The notes under the pieces: model-generated | The model's input: only the letters and a program-made list of their open reading frames with translations | The model's database searches: none | What the model was told of the DNA's origin: nothing | Translations under genes and position numbers: made by a program | Shown here: positions 59,481-64,000 of the stretch, in pieces | Position numbering within the stretch: the stretch's first letter is position 1 | How the letters are laid out: each line of letters begins with the position of its first letter | Assembly: GCF_014892575.1 (NCBI RefSeq) | Contig: NZ_JADBGI010000019.1 | Location: 53,164-117,163, forward strand | From: Nocardiopsis coralli | Lineage (GTDB): Bacteria; Actinomycetota; Actinomycetes; Streptosporangiales; Streptosporangiaceae | DNA: 64,000 nucleotides | Direction of reading: 5' to 3'

Positions 59481-60035
59481 TCACTCCAGGAGCCCCTTGT
59501 AGCGCGCCCACCCCTCGAAGCCTCCCCGGGGGAAGGGGAGCCTCATCCCCGAGGCATGCAGTTCGTCCACCAGCATCGACGCGCCGACCACGGTGACGTG
59601 CCCGCCGCGGCACGCGTCGGTGATGAGGCCCAGGGTCCCCTTGACGTGAAGCCCGTAACTCCCGGCCGTTCTGCGGGCCTGCTTGTCGTCCAGGACCAGG
59701 GTGCCCCCGTGCAATTCGGCATAGGCACAGAGCATGGTCTCACCCACGTTGTGGTCGTCGGTGAGTCCCATGCGGCTGCTCCACCGCCCGTAGGCCACGA
59801 GGAATTCCAGTGAGTCCGTCTGCACGACGGACAACCATGCCGCCCGCCCCACCTCGGCGTAGGCAAGAGGATCATTCCGCTTGATCTCGTCGAGGACGGA
59901 TCGTGTGGTGAAGCAGGTGTGGCCTTTGACCAGACCGCCCAATACATCCAGTCGGTCGACCTTGGCGGAATGCAGAAGGGGGGATGCGTCGAACAGGAGG
60001 GGGTCGGGTGAATGGGGCAACCGGTCACCCCTCAT
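59481..60035 (-). CDS. PIN-domain-like protein, putative toxin nuclease
   Basis: A 184-residue protein resembling PIN-domain nucleases of the DUF3368/COG2402 group. LLFDASPLLHSAKVDRLDVL places an aspartate (Asp16) on the first strand, VLDEIKRND follows, and VGETMLCAYAELHGGTLVLD with DKQARRTAG gives the acidic cluster of the active site. The gene overlaps the upstream HTH-metallopeptidase gene by 11 bases, so both form one translational unit. By analogy with known Xre-peptidase plus PIN pairs this is probably the toxin of a toxin-antitoxin system. Confidence 0.75.
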   Translation of the reverse strand: MRGDRLPHSPDPLLFDASPLLHSAKVDRLDVLGGLVKGHTCFTTRSVLDEIKRNDPLAYAEVGRAAWLSVVQTDSLEFLVAYGRWSSRMGLTDDHNVGETMLCAYAELHGGTLVLDDKQARRTAGSYGLHVKGTLGLITDACRGGHVTVVGASMLVDELHASGMRLPFPRGGFEGWARYKGLLE

Positions 60036-61131
60036 CGAAGTCGGCGAGCGTGACCTGGTCCCGCATCATCTGCACGGCGCGGGCAGGCGTGATACGTCCT
60101 TCCCGCTCCGCTGCCACCACGGCCCCCGCGAAGCCCGAGGGCACGCGGATCCGGTCGAGGTCCGGCTGGGGCTTCCACCCCAGCGCGTCCCGGAAGTCGA
60201 CGTCGGTCGGCACACGCGTACGGAGTCTGCGGATCTCTTCCGGCCCCACGTCGGCATGGCGCTTGAGCTGCGCGACCGCGAGCCCCCACGAGACTCGGTA
60301 GGTGGCGGACACCCTGATCAGAGCCTGCCGCCGGTGGTCCTCGGTGGGTTCGTCCCCAACGGGGTGCAGAGCTTCGCCGGGGAGCAGGAACTCCGCGGCG
60401 AACACCTCGATCAGCCTCTCCCGTTCCTCACGAGAGGCGTGCACACCCAGGTCGGTGGAGTACTCGTCGCCCAGAACCATGTGCCCGAGTTCGTGCGCGG
60501 CCGTGCTGCGCCGTCGCCCCGGGTCCCGGTCGCGACCGACGACGGCGACCGCCACCTCGCCGGCCACCAGAGAGGCGCCGTCCCCCGGGAGAGGAACCAC
60601 GGCGACGAACTGTCCCGCGCTCTCGCAGACGTCGGCGACCGACTCGATCGCTTCCGCTGCGCCCAGTCCGAGCTCACCACGGAGCCACTGTGCGGTCGCG
60701 CGTGCAGCTGCAGCGTCGGCCACCGGTCGAGCTGCCCGCATCAGTGGACGCGGTGCGAGAAGGCCGAGGTCGAGAAGTTGGCGCACGTCCCTGAGCCACT
60801 GCGAGAGCTGTGCCTCGGTCCGGTAGGTGTCGCGTGCTGCGCGGCTCTCGTCGACCTCGGACTGGTCCGCGAGGGCCGAGCGCCGCGAAACGACCTCGGG
60901 GGTGGGTGAGATGAAGTGGGTGAGGGGGAAGTCGAGCTCGCTTGCGATGTGCGTCAGTTCCAGGGCGTCGACCCGCCGGTCTCCCCGCTCCAGTTTGGAG
61001 ATCATGGTGCGGTCGAGCTTCACCCCTGCTGCCGCGCCCACGCGTGCGGCGAGTTCCTGTTGGGACATCCCGGCCGATGCGCGACTGTCCCGGACTCGTT
61101 CACCGATCTGCGCCCAGCTCAGCTCCTCCAT
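60025..61131 (-). CDS. HTH-ImmA/IrrE metallopeptidase regulator
   Basis: A 368-residue protein with an N-terminal Xre-type HTH (residues 8-70, GMSQQELAARVG and TMISKLERGDRRVD) and a C-terminal zinc peptidase of the ImmA/IrrE family. The HExxH motif is HELGH at residues 213-217, followed by EVFAAEFLLPGE. IrrE-type peptidases cleave repressors when activated. It overlaps the PIN gene and starts at ATG 61131, two bases from a perfect 17-bp palindrome, so autorepression is likely. The mRNA is probably leaderless (GATCAT seven bases before the ATG). Confidence 0.88.
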   Translation of the reverse strand: MEELSWAQIGERVRDSRASAGMSQQELAARVGAAAGVKLDRTMISKLERGDRRVDALELTHIASELDFPLTHFISPTPEVVSRRSALADQSEVDESRAARDTYRTEAQLSQWLRDVRQLLDLGLLAPRPLMRAARPVADAAAARATAQWLRGELGLGAAEAIESVADVCESAGQFVAVVPLPGDGASLVAGEVAVAVVGRDRDPGRRRSTAAHELGHMVLGDEYSTDLGVHASREERERLIEVFAAEFLLPGEALHPVGDEPTEDHRRQALIRVSATYRVSWGLAVAQLKRHADVGPEEIRRLRTRVPTDVDFRDALGWKPQPDLDRIRVPSGFAGAVVAAEREGRITPARAVQMMRDQVTLADFDEG

Positions 61132-61132
61132 G

Positions 61133-61149
61133 TGTGCGATGATCGCACA
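61133..61149. promoter_or_regulatory. Operator palindrome at the start of the HTH-peptidase gene
   Basis: TGTGCGAT-g-ATCGCACA is a perfect inverted repeat of 8+8 bases with a single central base. It ends two bases from the start codon and covers the presumed minus-10, so binding would block transcription. It is the most likely site of the HTH domain encoded next to it. Confidence 0.7.
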
Positions 61150-61225
61150 TCCCCTGCACGTTGCCCAGTCCTCCGACCCGACAGCGGCTCGCTCACCACG
61201 GTTGTCAGGGCACGTGGGTGGACCC

Positions 61226-61771
61226 TCAGTTCCCGAGCAGGTGCAACAACGCCACGAGGGTGCCTGAGCTCTGCACTCGGCCGGCCGCGATCAGGCCACG
61301 CACGTCGGAGACGGGCACCCATTGGTAGCGGCCTTCGTCGAATTCGGTCGGCTCCGCGATCAGCTCCGCGTCCCGGCCCACGAAGATGTGGTGCCGGCTG
61401 CGCACGATCCCGATCATCGGCTCGAACACCGCCACGGCCTCCACCGAACCGACCTCGTACCCTGTCTCCTCCAACGCTTCCCGGACAGCGGTGCGCTCAG
61501 GATCTTCGTTCTGATCGACCAGCCCTCCCGGCAGCTCCCACCCCCACACGTCGGGCACGAACCGGTGCCGGTAGCTCATCAGCACGTGCTCCCCGTCGCG
61601 GTCCAGGATCGCCATGACCGCGGCCGGCGGCAGGGTCACCGTGTGGTGTTCGAACCTGTTGCCGGAGGGGGTAGTGACGTCGGCCTTGCCCAGCCGCACC
61701 CATGGGCTGTCGTACACAGGACGCTCGCCATGGATGGTCCACCGGTCCTGATCCTCGCCTGTGCTGTCCAT
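61226..61771 (-). CDS. NUDIX hydrolase
   Basis: A 181-residue NUDIX protein similar to ADP-sugar pyrophosphatases. The NUDIX box is complete, from GGLVDQNEDPERTAVREALE through EETGYE. The N-terminal segment WTIHGERPVYDSPWVRLGKA is typical of ADP-ribose or related pyrophosphatases. It likely hydrolyses a nucleoside diphosphate derivative. Start ATG 61771. It follows on the same strand as, and upstream of, the HTH-peptidase gene. Confidence 0.88.
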   Translation of the reverse strand: MDSTGEDQDRWTIHGERPVYDSPWVRLGKADVTTPSGNRFEHHTVTLPPAAVMAILDRDGEHVLMSYRHRFVPDVWGWELPGGLVDQNEDPERTAVREALEETGYEVGSVEAVAVFEPMIGIVRSRHHIFVGRDAELIAEPTEFDEGRYQWVPVSDVRGLIAAGRVQSSGTLVALLHLLGN

Positions 61772-61792
61772 ACGGGCGAACCTACCGCTCAC

Positions 61793-62435
61793 ATGTTCCC
61801 GGCAAGGAGGCGGACGAGAAGGGCGCAGCTCGGCGGACTTCGTGCCCTGCTTCCTGGGGGTCGGCTGGTCCTCGGAGGCCGACTGCTCCTGCAGGGCCGA
61901 CTGCTCCTCGGGGGTGAGCGGAGCGTTGTCGAGGTCGAGGATCGTTGTCGAAGGCGAGGGTCAACGGCAGGGACGTGCGGAGCACTCCAGGGCGAGCCCT
62001 CGACCCACGTTCCAGGGCGAGCCCCAGACCCCGCTGCCTCGGAGGTGGGTGGTGGGCGGGATGGGTGTTCTGTGGTGTTGCCTCGGGGGTGGTGGTTCGT
62101 CGGGGCCGGGATCGTAGCCCGGCCGGGCCTTCTCGCAACCCTCTTCGGCGCCACCCCCGATCCCTGAACTTGGCGCGGATGCGTCGGCGTGCTGCGTGGT
62201 TGTTCGGGGCGCCTCGGGGTGTGCGTTCCGGCCCTGTTCGCCGGGCTGACCCGACCCACCTGGACGAACCCCCTTCACCCCCGAGGCCCCCGCCAGCCCA
62301 AAGGAACGTGGGCAGAAGCGAACGGCAACTGCAACGGCCCACCCCCTGGGGTACTTCATTGCGACCAACGGTCCAGGCGTGTGGGCGGTGGCTCGCTACT
62401 GCGACGACCAACGGCACAAGCAACGGCACAAGCAC
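61793..62435. other. Non-coding G+C-rich region between HNH gene and NUDIX gene
   Basis: About 640 bases. Open frames occur on both strands but are of low complexity and show no family features. A 13-base direct repeat, CCAGGGCGAGCCC, is visible at about 61986 and 62010. Otherwise nothing recognisable. Confidence 0.4.
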
Positions 62436-62745
62436 GCCCCGCGCGCTCCCGGCAGGGCATTGAGTGTCAGTGGGTGGCACGTGTGCGGACGGCCTCCCGG
62501 GCCCCGCGCGCTCCCGGCAGGGCATTGAGTGTCAGTGGGTGGCACGTGTGCGGACGGCCTCCCGGGCCCCGCGCGCTCCCGGCAGGGCATTGAGTGTCAG
62601 TGGGTGGCACGTGTGCGGACGGCCTCCCGGGCCCCGCGCGCTCCCGGCCAAGCATTGAGTCTCGGGGGTGGCACGTGTGCGGACGGCCTCCCGCACTCCC
62701 GGCGGGGCATTGAGGCCGGGGGTGGCCCGTGTGTGGGTGGGGCCC
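62436..62745. repeat. 65-bp tandem repeat array
   Basis: Three identical 65-bp units lie at 62436-62500, 62501-62565 and 62566-62630. A diverged 64-bp copy follows at 62631-62694 and a more degenerate, shorter copy up to about 62745. Each unit begins GCCCCGCGCGCTCCCGGC and contains CACGTG. The length is not a multiple of three, so the array is not coding. It lies upstream of the NUDIX gene and downstream of the DUF222-HNH gene. Confidence 0.9.
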
Positions 62746-62829
62746 GGGCGGGCCTGTCTCCGGTTCACCCCTGGTTGCTGGTGACGCTGGTGTGCCCGGT
62801 GGGGCAGGTATCCGGCTCTGTGTCGTTGG

Positions 62830-62880
62830 TAGTGCTCAATTAGGCACTGACAACGCTTTCAGGTGCTCGAAAGAGCACTA
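62830..62880. other. Nested inverted repeats with a GNRA-type loop
   Basis: TAGTGCTC (62830-62837) pairs with GAGCACTA (62873-62880). Inside, GTGCTC-GAAA-GAGCAC (62863-62878) forms a tight hairpin with a GAAA loop using the same right arm. The two pairings are mutually exclusive, a switch-like layout. The sequence is less G+C rich than its surroundings. Confidence 0.5.
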
Positions 62881-63018
62881 TCAACCGCTGGGAAGGGCCG
62901 CTCGGTCCAGGAGCAGGCTCACGTGCGATCGGGTCGGGTGGGGACAGAGTGCGGGCCGCCGCCGTGGGTGGGTATGTGTTGGGCCTTCGATGGAGATGTT
63001 CCAGAAGCGGTGTCTGGG

Positions 63019-63202
63019 GCCTGGTGCCCGGTGCCCGGTGCCTGGTGCCCGGTGCGTGGTGGGCGGTGGGCCTCGACGGGGCCGGTTGCGGCAGTGGCCG
63101 TCCCAGCGTGCACCACTGCACCACTGGACCCGGGTCTGGGGATGCTCCGTTGGCCCCGGTGGGGCCGGGTTGGGCTCGGTGGGGCGCGGTGGGGCCGGGT
63201 TG
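63019..63202. repeat. Short G+C-rich repeats
   Basis: A cluster of GGTGCCC-type heptamers lies at 63019-63070, and GGTGGGGCCGGGTTG occurs twice about 30 bases apart near 63158 and 63188. The region has no gene. Confidence 0.6.
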
Positions 63203-63242
63203 AGATCGGCCCGCAACTGGCCCGCGGAGGGGCCCTGCTGGT

Positions 63243-64000
63243 CTAGCCGGTGCTGACGTTGTCGTTGTCGGGGTCGGGTTCGGTGGCCTCGGTACCCGAG
63301 CCGCCCTTGGCGCCGCCACCGGTACCACCGGTCCCGTTGGTGGGGGTGTTCTCGGTGCGGGAGTGGCGGTACTTGGCGCGGTTGTGGGTCGAGCACAGGG
63401 GCTGGAGGTTGGTGGCCTTGGTTTCGCCGCCGTGGGAGAACTCGGTGATGTGGTCGGCCTCGCACTGCGAGACCGGCACGTCGCACCCACCGGACCAGGC
63501 GCAGGTGGTGTGCCCGGCGAACGCGGCGGTGCGCAGGTACCCGGGGGCCAGGCGGTGGGCGCGGCCCAGGTCCAGGGGCAGGCCGGTGCGGTCGTCGAAG
63601 ATCAACCGGCGAATCTGCGCCGTGGGCGCCATCGCGCGCACCGCGGAGAGCGCGAGCACATTGCCGTCCTCGGTCACCGCCACACCGGCAGAGCCCGGGA
63701 AGCCGGGGACGGTAGAGGGCGGGCCGGTGTTGGCGTTGGTGCCACCCGCGGTGGCGGTGGTGGTGGCACCGCCACCGGTGCCGCCGCCGGGGTCGGGGCC
63801 CGAGCCGGGCGGCGACCCGGTCGCCCCGGTGGTGTTGGCGCCACCTGCGGTGGCGGTGCCTGCCGTGCCGTTGGCGCCTGCGGCGGTGCCCACGGCTGCG
63901 GTGCCCGTGCCGCCGACGCCGTCGGCGTCGGCGTCGGCGTCGGTGTCGGTGTCGTTCTGGTCCTTGAAGGCGAAGCCGAAGCCCAGCAGCGCCGACAGCG
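63243..64000 (-). CDS. DUF222/HNH endonuclease domain protein (N-terminus cut by window edge)
   Basis: C-terminal part (about 250 codons) of a 13E12-type protein; the frame is open to base 64000. The HNH domain near the end has CAWSGGCDVPVSQCEADHIT, EFSHGGETKATNLQPLC and HNRAKYRH, with the cysteine and histidine ligands. Before it is a Thr/Gly/Ala-rich linker of about 100 residues including TDTDADADADG encoded by a hexamer microsatellite (63921-63953). These genes occur in many copies in actinobacterial chromosomes and are suspected of being selfish or mobile-linked. The DUF222 domain lies mostly outside the window. Confidence 0.82.
   Translation of the reverse strand, partial: LSALLGFGFAFKDQNDTDTDADADADGVGGTGTAAVGTAAGANGTAGTATAGGANTTGATGSPPGSGPDPGGGTGGGATTTATAGGTNANTGPPSTVPGFPGSAGVAVTEDGNVLALSAVRAMAPTAQIRRLIFDDRTGLPLDLGRAHRLAPGYLRTAAFAGHTTCAWSGGCDVPVSQCEADHITEFSHGGETKATNLQPLCSTHNRAKYRHSRTENTPTNGTGGTGGGAKGGSGTEATEPDPDNDNVSTG

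Noticed and set aside
62436..62745. Possible CRISPR array
   Set aside because: The units are contiguous 65-bp tandem copies without unique spacers, and no cas genes are near.
61782..63242. Several open frames of 60-250 codons on both strands between the HNH and NUDIX genes
   Set aside because: They are Pro/Arg/Gly-rich, arise from repeated G+C-rich sequence, lack ribosome sites and overlap each other in several frames.
1..64000. tRNA, rRNA, insertion sequences, integrase or attachment sites
   Set aside because: None was recognised by eye. A covariance-model tRNA scan would be needed to exclude a missed tRNA.

Overview
The window is very GC-rich DNA from a filamentous-type actinobacterium. 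A member of the Nocardiopsaceae is my best guess, but this is inference from gene content and style, not from a marker gene. The supporting signs are almost exclusive G/C at third codon positions, frequent GTG starts, a 6C-type structured RNA, Streptomyces-like 11-bp PHO-box repeats, a sigma-R-like promoter before thioredoxin, a SigK/RskA pair, a DUF222-HNH gene, and many promoters of the form TAGnnT followed 6-7 nt later by ATG or GTG (leaderless mRNAs). No rRNA, tRNA, CRISPR array, insertion sequence or phage gene was seen, so this is chromosomal accessory and housekeeping sequence.

Layout. 1-3.6 kb: end of an ABC-2 exporter operon, a VOC protein, an alpha/beta hydrolase that appears to lack its nucleophile, and an orphan VapB-like antitoxin. 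3.6-5.1 kb: a 6C-type RNA, SURF1 and DUF3817. 5.2-9.7 kb: a glycan locus (membrane glycosyltransferase facing a WbqC-like protein, a PIG-L deacetylase and a nucleotide-sugar epimerase). 9.8-11.1 kb: tandem DUF202 proteins and thioredoxin. 11.2-16.7 kb: a phosphate uptake locus in the order pstB, atypical response regulator, pstS, pstC, pstA, with two PHO boxes. 16.7-20.6 kb: EF-hand protein, spermidine-synthase-like protein, GH5 glycosidase and small membrane or secreted proteins. 20.7-23.7 kb: hisG-hisE, an SDR and a methyltransferase. 24-32 kb: a HAD/GH15 fusion linked to trehalose, a saccharopine-dehydrogenase-like reductase, a DUF2207 lipoprotein, an unrecognised protein and a DedA protein. 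32.3-40.4 kb: dihydrolipoyl dehydrogenase, then a long minus-strand operon (substrate-binding protein, two permeases, ATPase, small membrane protein, SDR, dioxygenase-like cupin) next to a LysR regulator. 40.7-47.2 kb: two lipoproteins, then a SigK locus (molybdopterin oxidoreductase, fasciclin lipoprotein, SigK, RskA). 47.2-54.2 kb: two MFS transporters, an Lrp regulator, a DMT exporter, an amidohydrolase and an acyl-CoA ligase. 54.3-59.4 kb: a CPBP protease, a GntR regulator facing a dialkylglycine decarboxylase, and a FUSC transporter. 59.5-64 kb: a PIN protein with an HTH-metallopeptidase, a NUDIX hydrolase, 1.45 kb of non-coding repeats and a truncated DUF222-HNH gene.

The best candidates for new biology are: (a) the HTH-ImmA/IrrE plus PIN pair with a perfect 17-bp palindrome at its start codon; (b) a shared 14-bp palindrome (ATGACA-nn-TGTCAT) placed 96-97 bp before the starts of a DedA gene and a CPBP protease gene; (c) a response regulator within the pst locus that lacks the phosphorylation residues; (d) a dialkylglycine decarboxylase next to a GntR regulator; (e) the 6C locus, where loop sequence and transcription signals point to opposite strands; and (f) three identical 65-bp tandem repeats plus two diverged copies.
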